64,000 nucleotides of DNA. Source: DATEPR01 sp036279295 (GTDB taxonomy: Bacteria; Actinomycetota; Actinomycetes; Mycobacteriales; Pseudonocardiaceae). The stretch lies in assembly GCA_036279295.1 (NCBI GenBank), contig DASUJK010000317.1, forward strand, positions 6,411 through 70,410, written 5' to 3'. A program made the translations under genes and the position numbers. How positions within the stretch are numbered: the stretch's first letter is position 1; the number at the start of each line of letters is the position of its first letter. Of this stretch, positions 33,348 to 42,600 are shown in pieces. The notes beneath the pieces were generated by a model that ran no database searches, was not told the origin of the DNA, and saw only the letters and a program-made list of their open reading frames with translations.

Positions 33348-33670
33348 GGCCGGAACTCGGGCCGCTCGATCCGGGACGCGGCCTCGATCACCGGTGCGAA
33401 CCGGGCGCTGCTCGCCTCGGCCAGCTTGTGCAGGCCGTCGTTGACCGCCTCCAGCACGATGTCCCCGAGGTCCCGCGCGTTGTACCTGCGCATCGTCTCC
33501 GGGTCGATGGAGATCTCGGTGAACCGGCCGGTGCCCTGCACGGACACGGTGACCTCACCGTTGCGGGACGTGCCGGTGATCCGCATCGCCTCGACGCTGC
33601 GCTGAATGCGCCGCACCTGGTCGGTCTGCCTGCGCACACGGTCCAGCAGGCCGGCGACGTCGGTATCCAT
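33344..33670 (-). CDS. YbaB/EbfC-family nucleoid-associated-like protein of the T7SS operon
   Basis: A 108-residue protein with the YbaB/EbfC layout: N-terminal helix VAGLLDRVRRQTDQVRRIQRSVE, central beta hairpin GEVTVSVQGTGRFTEISID and C-terminal helices RYNARDLGDIVLEAVNDGLHKL. Such YbaB-like proteins recur in actinobacterial ESX loci and resemble EspL-type chaperone or regulatory factors. ATG 33670 follows AAGGCGAG and lies 11 bases after the upstream stop. Whether it binds DNA or a secretion substrate is unknown. Confidence 0.75.
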   Translation of the reverse strand: MDTDVAGLLDRVRRQTDQVRRIQRSVEAMRITGTSRNGEVTVSVQGTGRFTEISIDPETMRRYNARDLGDIVLEAVNDGLHKLAEASSARFAPVIEAASRIERPEFRP

Positions 33671-33681
33671 CTCGCCTTCGA

Positions 33682-34167
33682 TCAAGGTATCTCTCCCTGC
33701 CTGATATGGAAGCTGGCCACCAGCAACTGGAAGTCCGGGATCACGTCCTGTGCCTGTTCGGGCCGGCACGTGCAGGCCAGTTCGACCACCAGCCGGTCGT
33801 GCGGGGCGTCGCCGAGCGGGATGGTCAGGTGCACCTGCGACTGCACCAGCACCCCGTCCTCGGTGCGCAACCGGACGACCTGGGCGATGCCCGGCGCCCT
33901 GTCGTTGCCGACATCCTGTTTGTCCACAACGGACACTTCAAGCACCGAAGCGGCCAGCCTGCGCACCGACTCCGCAGCGACCGTGTCGATGTCGGCGTCG
34001 TCATCCCTGCGCAGGACCCCGATCGTCACGTTCGGCGTGAAGTCGGTCCGGTCGCCGTCCTTGACCAGCACAAAGGCCGCCCCGGTGTCGTCAGGGTCGG
34101 CCGCCCGCCAGCCGTCCGGCACGTCGAACCCGACCGGCACGTCGATGTGTTCCGGCGCCGTCACCAT
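33682..34167 (-). CDS. LpqN/LpqT-like protein in the T7SS operon
   Basis: A 161-residue protein resembling the LpqN/LpqT family: VPVGFDVPDGWRAAD at the start, then FVLVKDGDRTDFTPNVTIGV, RTEDGVLVQSQVHLTIP and VVELACTCRPEQAQDVIPDFQ. Unlike mycobacterial LpqN it has no signal peptide or lipobox, so it is probably cytoplasmic. ATG 34167 overlaps the stop of the upstream WXG-type substrate gene, tying it to that protein; a chaperone or immunity-like role is possible but unproven. Confidence 0.65.
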   Translation of the reverse strand: MVTAPEHIDVPVGFDVPDGWRAADPDDTGAAFVLVKDGDRTDFTPNVTIGVLRRDDDADIDTVAAESVRRLAASVLEVSVVDKQDVGNDRAPGIAQVVRLRTEDGVLVQSQVHLTIPLGDAPHDRLVVELACTCRPEQAQDVIPDFQLLVASFHIRQGEIP

Positions 34168-35780
34168 GCACCCGCATAGGGTCCCGCGGTGATCATGGCG
34201 TTGCCGATGGCGTGCGCCGCCTGGCCAGCCGCGTACTCGACCGAGCCTGCTGCGCTCTCCACCGCGTTCATCGCGGCGCCACCATACTGCTGGGCGGTGT
34301 TCACCAGTTTCGGCACGTCGATGTCGATGTTCGCGCCGACGCTGGCACCGACACCGAGCGCGGCCCCGGCTTTCGCGTTCACCACGATGTGGCCGTTGTT
34401 CCAGGTCGCCTGGCCGTCGAACTGGGCACCGATGCCGGCCTGCAACGACCCGGTCGCGCCGACACCGACCCCGGCCACATCGGCGTTCGCGGTGCCGGTG
34501 ACCTGCGCGCCCGCGAACAGGTTGGCGTGCGCCTCCAGCCCGTTCACACCCGCCGTCAGGTGGCCGGCTGCGTCCGCGCCGACCATCGCGTCGCCGGTGG
34601 CCGCAGCGTTCACCGGACCCGCGGTGTACGAGCCGGAGGCGTTCGCGTCGACCAGGGTGGCCTTGAGGTCGCCGCCGGCCTGCAACTGTCCACCGTGGAT
34701 GGACAGGTTCGCGTTGTCGGTGGCCCGCAGCCCGGCGTCGAACTCGGCGGTGCCGTGCAGCGTGCCGAGGCCACCGAGTTCCGTCGAGCCGGTCGTCTTG
34801 TCGTCGACCAGTGAACCGTCGTACAGCGTCTGGTTGCCCGTGTTGGCAAGCGTGATGTTGGTGTCGTGGATGAGCTTGGTGGTCGTGGACGCGTCCTCCG
34901 GCGGGCCGGCCAGCGAGCCGAACGGCGTGTTCGCCTTCAGCGGCGTGCCAGCCGACTGGAGGCCGTCGCTGGTCAGCGAGTACCAACCGGTGTTGCCGAA
35001 GACCGACGGGCTCGACCTGGGCATCCGGCGGCCGTCCAGCACACTCTGGCCGCTCATCCAGGACAGCGCGCCCAGCCGCAGGTGGCTCGGGTCCGGGTCG
35101 GTGCCGTACGTGGACCTGTACCAGCTCTTGAACCACGGCTGGTTGGCCAGCGCGGTCTTGAGCGCCTTGTTCTTGTCGATCTCGACCGAGCCGAAGTGCT
35201 TCTGCTCGGGACCGCCGCCCTCGGCCGCGGTCGCGGACACGCCGAACAGTCCGGCCAGCGTCTGGCCGACCTGGTCGACCAGCGTCTTGGCCGCGCTGAC
35301 CGCCGAGTTGCCCAGTTGCTGCGCTGCCCGCACGAACGCCCCGACAGCACCGGCGGCCGCCGTGCGCGACTCGTTGATCAACGTCCGCCCGGCCTGCTGG
35401 AACTGGGCGACGATACTGTCCATCTGGGACTTGCCGGCCCGCAACAGGGACGCTGCCGCGGTCAGCCGCTGCGCCTCCTGCCGGATGCTGGCCGCGATCG
35501 AGTCCACCTGTCCGGTCAGCTGGCCGGTCGCGGTGCGGTACGCGTTGTACGCGCTGCCCTCCCACGTGCTGGCCAGCGTGTCGGCGCGCTGGCCGAGGTC
35601 GGTGGACGCGGCGGCCAGCCCGGTGGCCTGGTCCTCGTGTCTGGTCGCGGTCGCCTGGATGGAGTCCGGATCGCCGGTGACCATCGTCTGGTAGCCGGTC
35701 ACCACGTCCTGGTAGGACTTAAGGATCGAGCTGATCACGCCGGACATGTCCACGACGCCCGAGCCCTGCATCGTGGTCAC
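34161..35780 (-). CDS. Large WXG-type T7SS substrate with Gly/Ala-rich C-terminal domain
   Basis: A 539-residue protein. Residues 10-135 form a long WXG100-like helical hairpin with the turn STWEGSAYNAY (W73-E74-G75). A middle region follows (LKTALANQPWFKSWYRSTYG, DPSHLRLGALSWMSGQ). The C-terminal 200 residues are small-residue rich with a repetitive beta-like pattern (GSYTAGPVNAAATGDAM; VGVGATGSLQAGIGAQF; AGAALGVGASVGANIDID). This layout resembles ESX-secreted polymorphic-toxin-like proteins, but no nuclease, NADase or lipase signature is seen. Its ATG overlaps the stop of the upstream WXG protein, and the LpqN-like gene overlaps its stop. Confidence 0.7.
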   Translation of the reverse strand: MTTMQGSGVVDMSGVISSILKSYQDVVTGYQTMVTGDPDSIQATATRHEDQATGLAAASTDLGQRADTLASTWEGSAYNAYRTATGQLTGQVDSIAASIRQEAQRLTAAASLLRAGKSQMDSIVAQFQQAGRTLINESRTAAAGAVGAFVRAAQQLGNSAVSAAKTLVDQVGQTLAGLFGVSATAAEGGGPEQKHFGSVEIDKNKALKTALANQPWFKSWYRSTYGTDPDPSHLRLGALSWMSGQSVLDGRRMPRSSPSVFGNTGWYSLTSDGLQSAGTPLKANTPFGSLAGPPEDASTTTKLIHDTNITLANTGNQTLYDGSLVDDKTTGSTELGGLGTLHGTAEFDAGLRATDNANLSIHGGQLQAGGDLKATLVDANASGSYTAGPVNAAATGDAMVGADAAGHLTAGVNGLEAHANLFAGAQVTGTANADVAGVGVGATGSLQAGIGAQFDGQATWNNGHIVVNAKAGAALGVGASVGANIDIDVPKLVNTAQQYGGAAMNAVESAAGSVEYAAGQAAHAIGNAMITAGPYAGAW

Positions 35781-36778
35781 GGGGTCACCCGCACGGAGCC
35801 GTCGGTGCCGATGGCGATGTCGGCGGCCTGGCCCTGCGGCACGGAGACGGTCGTGGTGACACCGTTGGCCGCGGTCACCGAGACCTCTTCACCGCCGGTC
35901 AGCGGTGTCGGTGGTGGCGCCATTGGTGCTGCCGGCGCTACCGGCGCGGTGGCCGCCGTGCTCGTCGGGTCCACGGCGATCCAGCTGTTCGACGGGTCGA
36001 TGCCGGGCGTCAGGCCGTTGGTGGTCGTCGGGGTGGTCGGTGCGCCGAAGCCCTGCAGTGCCGGTGGCGTGTAGTTGGTGATTCCGTCCTGGATGGACTG
36101 TCGACCGGTCGTCGTGGCCACCGGCGGCGGGGTCAGCGGCGCCGTGATCGGTGTCGAGCTGATGGTCTGCGTCGTGGGCACCGAGCCGGCAGCCGCTGTG
36201 GTCGCCGCGGTCCCGCCAGTGCCCGAGGCCAGTTGCTCGATCTGCCCGATGATGCCGACCAGGGTGGCGATCTCCGCACCCAGTTGGCCCGCGCCCAACG
36301 CCGACAACAGGCCCTCGATCGCGGTGATGAACGCCCGCAGCGACGCGCTGGTCGCCGTGGACAGCGCGACGGCGGCGCTGTAGGTCCACGGGTTGGACAT
36401 CAGCGACGCGACCGTCGGGTTCACCGAGCCGACCACCGACGTGTACGCGGTCTGCGCCGACTGCACCAGCGTGCCGGACACGCCGAGCAGCTTGGCGCCG
36501 TTCTGCACCACCTGGATGATCTTCTCGAACGCCTGCAGTGAGCCGGTGATCTGCTGCACGGCCGACTGGGATGCCTGGCCGGACCACACCGTCTTCAGCT
36601 GGTCAGCGGCTTTCGTGAATTCGTCCAGCATCGAGATGAACTGCGTCGCCTTGGCGAGCAGCCCGGTGGAGTGCTGCGCGATCTGTGTGGGTTGACCCGT
36701 GACGATCTGCGGCAGAAACGTACTCGGTCCACCGGAAGACGCTGTCGCGTCCATCGCGCTGGAATTCGGGAAGAACAT
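35777..36778 (-). CDS. WXG-type T7SS substrate with Pro/Thr-rich tail
   Basis: A 333-residue protein. The N-terminal half contains a WXG turn (LKTVWSGQASQ, W65-S66-G67) and further helices (AFEKIIQVVQNGAKLLGVSG; SLRAFITAIEGLLSALGAGQL). The second half is a Pro/Thr/Ala-rich low-complexity linker that ends in a short beta module (VSVTAANGVTTTVSVPQGQ; GTDGSVRVTP). It is the second gene of the leftward T7SS operon, and its stop overlaps the next ATG. It probably leaves the cell through the ESX pore; no enzymatic domain is visible. Confidence 0.7.
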   Translation of the reverse strand: MFFPNSSAMDATASSGGPSTFLPQIVTGQPTQIAQHSTGLLAKATQFISMLDEFTKAADQLKTVWSGQASQSAVQQITGSLQAFEKIIQVVQNGAKLLGVSGTLVQSAQTAYTSVVGSVNPTVASLMSNPWTYSAAVALSTATSASLRAFITAIEGLLSALGAGQLGAEIATLVGIIGQIEQLASGTGGTAATTAAAGSVPTTQTISSTPITAPLTPPPVATTTGRQSIQDGITNYTPPALQGFGAPTTPTTTNGLTPGIDPSNSWIAVDPTSTAATAPVAPAAPMAPPPTPLTGGEEVSVTAANGVTTTVSVPQGQAADIAIGTDGSVRVTP

Positions 36779-36802
36779 AGCGGCGCCTTTTCTGCCAGGG
36801 CG

Positions 36803-37573
36803 TCACATCGGGCGGTAGACCCGAAGTGTCGCGACGTCACCGAAATCAGGTTGGACAAGGCCGTTGTTGTAGAGCTGGCCCGAGTTGCCGATGACGCCGA
36901 GCACCGTGCCCGCACCGCTGGTGCCGGTACCCGGGTCGATCACCACCATGTCGCCGTCGTGCACACCGCCCGGCACGTCGCCGAACCCCCGTGCCGTGCC
37001 GGAGTAGACGCCGATCACGCCCAGCCCGGCCTGGTTGTCCGGGCTGGCGTCCAGCCAGGACACGAAATCGTGCGGACTCGACGTCGGCACGGCGGCAGTG
37101 CCCTGGTTGCCGACACCGGCCGCCGTCAGGTAGCCGACGACATTGCTCACCGAGTTCGGCTGGGCCGCTGCCGTGCCGGTGCCCGCGCTGACCGCCTGAC
37201 CGGCCACCTGCGCGCCGGCCGGCGACGACCACAGCCCGGACGTTGTGGTGGGTGTGGTGCCGGGCTGGCCGCCGCCGTAGCCGGTGGCCACCGCCTGGTC
37301 GGCCGAGTCGTAGGCGTCGACCGAGCTCTTGACCAGGTTGTTCACCTGTTGCAACAGCGTCAACAGGGAGCGCATGGCCGTCACCTGCTGGCCCTGCATC
37401 TGGGTGTTCGCCGAGGCCACGGCACTGCCGATGGTGGCGAACGAGGTGGGCGCGACGATCATCGACTCCAGTTGGAGCACGGAGTTCATCGTCTGCATGA
37501 TGATGCCGCCGACGTTGCCGACGATGGACCGCACGGCCTCCGGCGTCACGTCGTACTGGCCGGTGCTCACCAT
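36803..37573 (-). CDS. ESX-associated protein heading the leftward T7SS operon
   Basis: A 256-residue protein. The N-terminal 100 residues are a helical ESX-like domain (YDVTPEAVRSIVGNVGGIIM; LLTLLQQVNNLVKSSVDAYD) with no W-x-G turn. A Gly/Thr linker leads to a C-terminal domain (NVVGYLTAAGVGNQGTAAVP; HDGDMVVIDPGTGTSG; LGVIGNSGQLYN) that resembles a small peptidase or lectin-like beta fold, not identified. ATG 37573 follows GGGAG. It is the first gene of the run ending in eccD; the 560-base region before it carries several palindromes. Confidence 0.65.
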   Translation of the reverse strand: MVSTGQYDVTPEAVRSIVGNVGGIIMQTMNSVLQLESMIVAPTSFATIGSAVASANTQMQGQQVTAMRSLLTLLQQVNNLVKSSVDAYDSADQAVATGYGGGQPGTTPTTTSGLWSSPAGAQVAGQAVSAGTGTAAAQPNSVSNVVGYLTAAGVGNQGTAAVPTSSPHDFVSWLDASPDNQAGLGVIGVYSGTARGFGDVPGGVHDGDMVVIDPGTGTSGAGTVLGVIGNSGQLYNNGLVQPDFGDVATLRVYRPM

Positions 37574-38137
37574 CTGTCCGCTCCCTTCGTCGGCGAACGT
37601 CAGGTTAAGTTCGCGTCGAAGAGGCGACGGACGGCAAAAGTACCCGCTTGGTTCTGGCGCGCCGGCGGCGCGGGAGAACCAGGAGCGAAGCGACTCGTCG
37701 ACACTTCCGAGGTGAGCCTCAGCGGCTGCTGGGTACTCCGCGTGGCGGGGGCGGCGGCTCGGGTAGTGGCACACACCGGCAGTCGCCACCACCGCGGCAC
37801 TGCCCACTCAGCCACAACACACAGCGGGCTCGCGCCCGCGCCGCACTGTTCGGTTCGCCCATGGCGCCCCACCATCCGGTTGATCTGGTCGGCCGGCGCG
37901 ACCGAAGGAGAAACCCTCGACATCCGGCCACGCCGACCCGCACCTCGATAGTCTCGCGGTCCGCGATGTTCTTGAAGCGCGCCGCGACAGCCTTTCTTAT
38001 GGTGCCCGCTGGACAACCCTGCCGAACTAGCAGGGTTGTGCGAATAGCCTATTCGGTCGGAAAACTGTATCCACGGGTCGCTGAATCGGTACTCTGGACA
38101 GAAATCCACGGGTGCGAACCAATGATTGGGGGCCGAC
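37574..38137. other. Long divergent regulatory region between two T7SS arms
   Basis: About 560 bases without a convincing gene on either strand. It contains TGGTTCT/AGAACCA (37649-37655, 37675-37681) close to the leftward operon. On the right side are two adjacent palindromes near the XRE gene (see 38014-38055). Both divergent T7SS transcripts should start here. The length and palindromes suggest complex control, but no -35/-10 pair stands out. Confidence 0.55.
38014..38055. promoter_or_regulatory. Two adjacent palindromes before the T7SS XRE regulator
   Basis: CAACCCTGC (38014-38022) and GCAGGGTTG (38030-38038) form a perfect 9-base inverted repeat with a 7-base spacer. Two bases later CGAATAG-C-CTATTCG (38041-38055) is a second perfect palindrome. 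They sit 80-120 bases before the XRE start and are candidate binding sites for it or for another T7SS regulator. Confidence 0.5.
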
Positions 38138-39355
38138 ATGCCGGTGGCGTGGGGGCTCGGTGAGAACGTTGCCCGAATACGCAAGGCACGCAACCTGTCC
38201 CAGGAGGAACTGGCGGCGGCAGCCGGGGTGGCGGTGGACACCGTGGCGCGGCTGGAGCGCGGCGAGCGGCAGACCACCCGAACATCGACGTTGAACAAGC
38301 TGGCCAGGGCATTGGGCGTGGAACCGACGACATTGCTCGGTATCCTCCCGCCACCGCACGAGCCTGCCCGCAGCGACATGGTCGACCTGCGCAAGGCATT
38401 GACGTCATCCGTCGAAGTGCCGGGTCTCGCCGATTTCACTGATCTTCAGGAAACCGTACCATTGGCCGAATTGCGTGGTTCGCTGTCATACGCATGGCAG
38501 GCATATATCGCGGGCCGCCACTCGGAACTGCTGCACACGCTGCCGGTACTGCTCGCCGACGCCCACCGACTGGTGCACGAGGCAAAAGGCGCGCGGCTCA
38601 ATTCGGCGTACTCCGTGCTCAGTGGGGCTTATCGGCTCGGTGCCGGCACCGCGGGCCGGTTCGGTATGGACGATCTGGCGTTCATCGCCGCCGAACGGGC
38701 GGTCCGGGTGGCCAAACTGTCCGACGATCCGGACATCGGCGTGGCCGTGTCGACCAGGTACCTGGTGTGGGTGCTGGTCCGCCAGGGCAGGACCGCCGAG
38801 GCCGAGACGGTCGCCGTGCGGATGGCGGAGCGGGTCGAGCCGAGGATGGCCGACCGCAATCCCAGAGCGCTCGGAGTGTTCGGCAACCTGCTGTTCAACG
38901 CGGCATCGGCGGCACTGCGAGGCGATCGAGGCGCCAGGTCGGGCGAGCTGCTGCGGGTGGCCCAGGCGGCCGCCGTGCGCTCCGGCCGGGACGAGGTCAG
39001 CGAAGCCGGCATCTTCGGTCCCAGGATCGCGGCGATCCAGGGTGTGGACCAGGCGGTCCGGCTCGGTGACCCGGAAGCGGCGATGCGCCTGGCCGAGACG
39101 GTGCCCGAGGCGAACGGCCCGGTACCGGCGTTCTGGGAGGCCGGGCACCGCATCCACCTGGCGTCGGCAGCGGCCGAGCTACGGCTGGAACGACGGGCGC
39201 TGACCCTGTTGGCCCAGGCCAGGGACCTGGCCCCGGACTGGGTGCGCTACCAGCCGTTGGGCTCGGCCGTGATGCGCGAGATCGTGGACCGGGCGACCCG
39301 CCGCAGGAACGAGGAGTTCGCCGGCCTGGCCGAGCACTACGGAGTAGTGGCGTAG
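38138..39355 (+). CDS. XRE-family regulator with TPR-like C-terminus inside the T7SS locus
   Basis: A 405-residue protein. An HTH occupies about residues 5-62 (LGENVARIRKARNLSQEELAAAAGVAVDTVARLERGER). The rest is alpha-helical and TPR-like (LRGSLSYAWQAYIAGRHSELLHTLPVLL; STRYLVWVLVRQGRTAEAETVAVRMAE; LLAQARDLAPDWVRYQPLGSAVMREIVDRA), as in RRNPP-like or streptomycete bldB-era regulators that bind a peptide or protein partner. ATG 38138 follows GGGGG. Its position at the divergent centre of the T7SS genes makes it the likely local regulator; signal unknown. Confidence 0.75.
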   Translation: MPVAWGLGENVARIRKARNLSQEELAAAAGVAVDTVARLERGERQTTRTSTLNKLARALGVEPTTLLGILPPPHEPARSDMVDLRKALTSSVEVPGLADFTDLQETVPLAELRGSLSYAWQAYIAGRHSELLHTLPVLLADAHRLVHEAKGARLNSAYSVLSGAYRLGAGTAGRFGMDDLAFIAAERAVRVAKLSDDPDIGVAVSTRYLVWVLVRQGRTAEAETVAVRMAERVEPRMADRNPRALGVFGNLLFNAASAALRGDRGARSGELLRVAQAAAVRSGRDEVSEAGIFGPRIAAIQGVDQAVRLGDPEAAMRLAETVPEANGPVPAFWEAGHRIHLASAAAELRLERRALTLLAQARDLAPDWVRYQPLGSAVMREIVDRATRRRNEEFAGLAEHYGVVA

Positions 39356-39453
39356 TAGTCCGTTTTGTCGGTGCCCTCCGGCACGATCACCCTTGGTACC
39401 CGATTCACGACTCCACGTGACGGTTCGGGCCACGGCCGCCGGAGGACTCCACC

Positions 39454-39645
39454 ATGAAACGCCTGTTCGGCGCACTCCTGCTCGTCGGCATGTTCGTGTT
39501 CGTCGTCGGCTACGCCTCCCGACATCGAACACTCAAGGGCGAGGGAGCGGAGGCAGACCAAGCACCTAGCCACTCCCAACGCAACCAGCAAACACGAAGC
39601 AACCAGCCACCCAGCGGACCGCAGTCGGCAGAATTACCCACATAG
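39454..39645 (+). CDS. Small single-TM protein before eccC
   Basis: A 63-residue protein with a membrane segment at about residues 4-20 (LFGALLLVGMFVFVVGYA) and a hydrophilic Gln/Ser/Pro-rich tail. ATG 39454 is preceded by CGGAGGACT, a good ribosome site. It ends 30 bases before eccC on the same strand and may be a small T7SS accessory, although no family is recognised. Confidence 0.5.
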   Translation: MKRLFGALLLVGMFVFVVGYASRHRTLKGEGAEADQAPSHSQRNQQTRSNQPPSGPQSAELPT

Positions 39646-39675
39646 TCGCTGGCCGGAATCACCACAATCGGGGCT

Positions 39676-42600
39676 GTGACCTCACCGGCCCGTCGTGCCG
39701 CCATGCCCGAGCAGCCGCAGGGCGAGATCATGCTCCAGTCGCCGCCGCTGCTGCCCAAGGGGAGCAACGCGGGCGCGATGCAGCTGATGTTCTTCCTGCC
39801 GATGATGCTCGGTATGGGCGCCATGTCCTTCGTCTACATCGGGCGTGGCGGCGGCGCGATGACCTACATCTTCGGCGCGTTGTTCGTGTCGTCGATGATC
39901 GGCATGATCATCATGTCGCTGGCCCGGGGTGGCGCGGCCAAGAAGGCGCAGATCAACGAGGAGCGACGGGACTACCAGCGTTACCTCGGCGGCCTACGCC
40001 AACGTGTCCGCGAGATCGCCGAGCACCAACGGACCACCCTGGCCGCGGCCGCACCGAGACCAGCCGACCTGTGGGCCTTCGTGGACCGGGGGCGACTCTG
40101 GGAGCGGCGCCGCTCGGACCCGGACTTCGGGCAGGTCCGCGTGGGCACCGGACCGCAACGCCTGGCCACACCGCTACGCGCGCCGCAGACCGTCCCCCTG
40201 GAGGACCTGGACCCCGTCTCGTCCACGGCGCTCCGCCACTTCATCCGCACTTACGCGACCGTGCCCAACCTCCCGGTGGCGATCTCCCTCCGCTCCTTCG
40301 CCTACGTGGACGTCAGCGGCGACCGGGACCGCGTCCTGGCCGCGATCCGCGCACTGCTGGCCCAACTGGCCACCTTCCACTCCCCCGACGACCTGCGCAT
40401 CGCGCTGTGCGTGGCAGGCGACCGGCATCCGGACTGGGAGTGGGCCAAATGGCTGCCGCACTCGCACGCGACACCAACAAGAGAGGACGGCAGCACCGAC
40501 GCCACCGGCCCGGCGAGGCTGGTCGCGGACAACCTGACGGCACTGGCGAAACTGCTCGGCCCGGATCTCGGCGAGCGGCCGCCGTTCACGAAAGCCGCCG
40601 GCATGGGCTACGACTACCGGCACATCGTGGTCGTCGTGGACGGCGGCCGGACCTACGGTGATCTCGCCATCGCGCCGGACGGCGGTCGCTACGCCGTGAC
40701 CGTGCTGGACGTCAGTGGCGAGGCGCCGCTGCACAATCCTGGCCCGAACACGCTGTGCCTGCACGTGTCCGGCGACCGGGTGGGCATGGTGGTCGGCTCC
40801 GGTGACGAGCAGCGCATCGCGTTCCTCGGCCAGCCCGACCAGTTCGACCCGGTGGCCGCCGAAGCGCTGGCCAGGCAGCTGATCCCGCTCTACCGGGCGG
40901 CACCCGTGGTGTCCGAGTCACCGATGGCCAACGCCCTTGGCCTACCCGGCCTGCTCGGCATCGGCGATCCACGCGACCTGGACACCGGCATCACCTGGCA
41001 GCGCAGGCCACCCCGCAACCGGCTGCGCATCCCGATCGGCGTCGACCCGACCGGCCGGCCGGTGGAACTGGACCTGAAGGAGTCGGCCGAGGGCGGCATG
41101 GGGCCGCACGGCCTGGTCATCGGCGCCACCGGGTCGGGCAAGAGCGAACTGCTGCGCACCCTGGTCACCGGCCTTGCGGCGACGCACTCGTCGGAGAACC
41201 TGAACCTGGCGTTGATCGACTTCAAGGGCGGCGCCACGTTCGCCGGTATGGCCGAGCTGCCGCACACGTGTGCCGTGATCACCAACCTGTCCGACGAGCT
41301 GCCACTGGTCGACCGCATGGGTGACGCCATCAACGGCGAGGTCGTGCGCCGGCAGGAACTGCTCCGGGCGGCCGGCAACTACGCCTCCGTGCGCGACTAC
41401 GAGAAGGCCCGCGAGCAGGGTGCCGACCTGGCGCCGTTGCCGTCGCTGCTGGTGATCATCGACGAGTTCAGCGAGCTGTTGTCCTCCCGACCCGACTTCA
41501 TCGACCTGTTCGTGATGATCGGCAGGCTGGGCCGCAGCCTGGGCATTCACCTGTTGCTGGCCTCGCAACGGCTGGAGGAGGGCAGGCTGCGCGGCCTGGA
41601 CTCGCACCTGTCCTACCGGGTCGGCCTGCGCACCTTCTCCGCGTCGGAGAGCCGCACAGTGCTCGGCGTGGCCGACGCCTACCAGTTGCCGCCGATCCCC
41701 GGTTCGGCGTTCCTCAAGTTCGACACGGAGTCCCTGGTCCGATTGCGTGCGGCCTACGTGTCCGGCGAGCTGCCGGCCCGCGGCCAGGCGATAGCGGAAG
41801 CCGTCCTCGGGCCGAACACCGTGCTGCCCTTCAGGCTGGCCCCGGTCGGCGAGGCGGCCCGGCCACCGCAACCGCAGATGACCGAAAAGGCACCGGATCA
41901 GCCGACGACCGGCGAGACGATCATGGCCGCGATGGTGTCCCGGCTGGCCGGCAAAGGCCCGGCAGCGCACCAGATCTGGCTGCCGCCGCTGGACGAACCG
42001 CCCACAGTGGACCAATTGCTCACCCCGCTCGGCGTGGACCCGGAGCGCGGCCTGTGCCCGGCGGGCTGGGGCGGCAACGGGCAGCTGATCGTACCGGTGG
42101 CGATCGTGGACAAGCCGTTCGAGCAGCGCCGTGACCTGCTGTGGGCCGACCTGTCCGGCGCGGCAGGGCACGCCATCGTGGTCGGCGCACCGCAGAGCGG
42201 CAAGAGCACGTTGCTGCGTGGCCTGGTGTCGGTGCTCGCGCTGACCCACACTCCGGTCGAGGCGCAGTTCTTCCTGCTGGACATGGGCGGTGGCGCACTG
42301 GGGCCGATGGCCGGTCTGCCGCACGTGTCCGGGTACGCCACCCGGCGCGACGCGCAGCGCTGCCGGCGGCTGGTCGCCGAGGTCGTCACCCTGTTGGCCC
42401 AGCGGGAGCAGTTCTTCGCCGCCAACGGGATCGACTCGATCGCAGGGTTCCGCAAGCGCCGTGCCGAGTTCACCGAGGGTGGCGCGGACGGCCGGGAGTT
42501 CGGTGACGTGTTCCTGGTGGTGGACGACTGGACGACGCTGCGCCAGGAGTACGAGCAGCTGGAGGAGGCCATCACCAACCTGGCCGCCCGTGGGCTCGGC

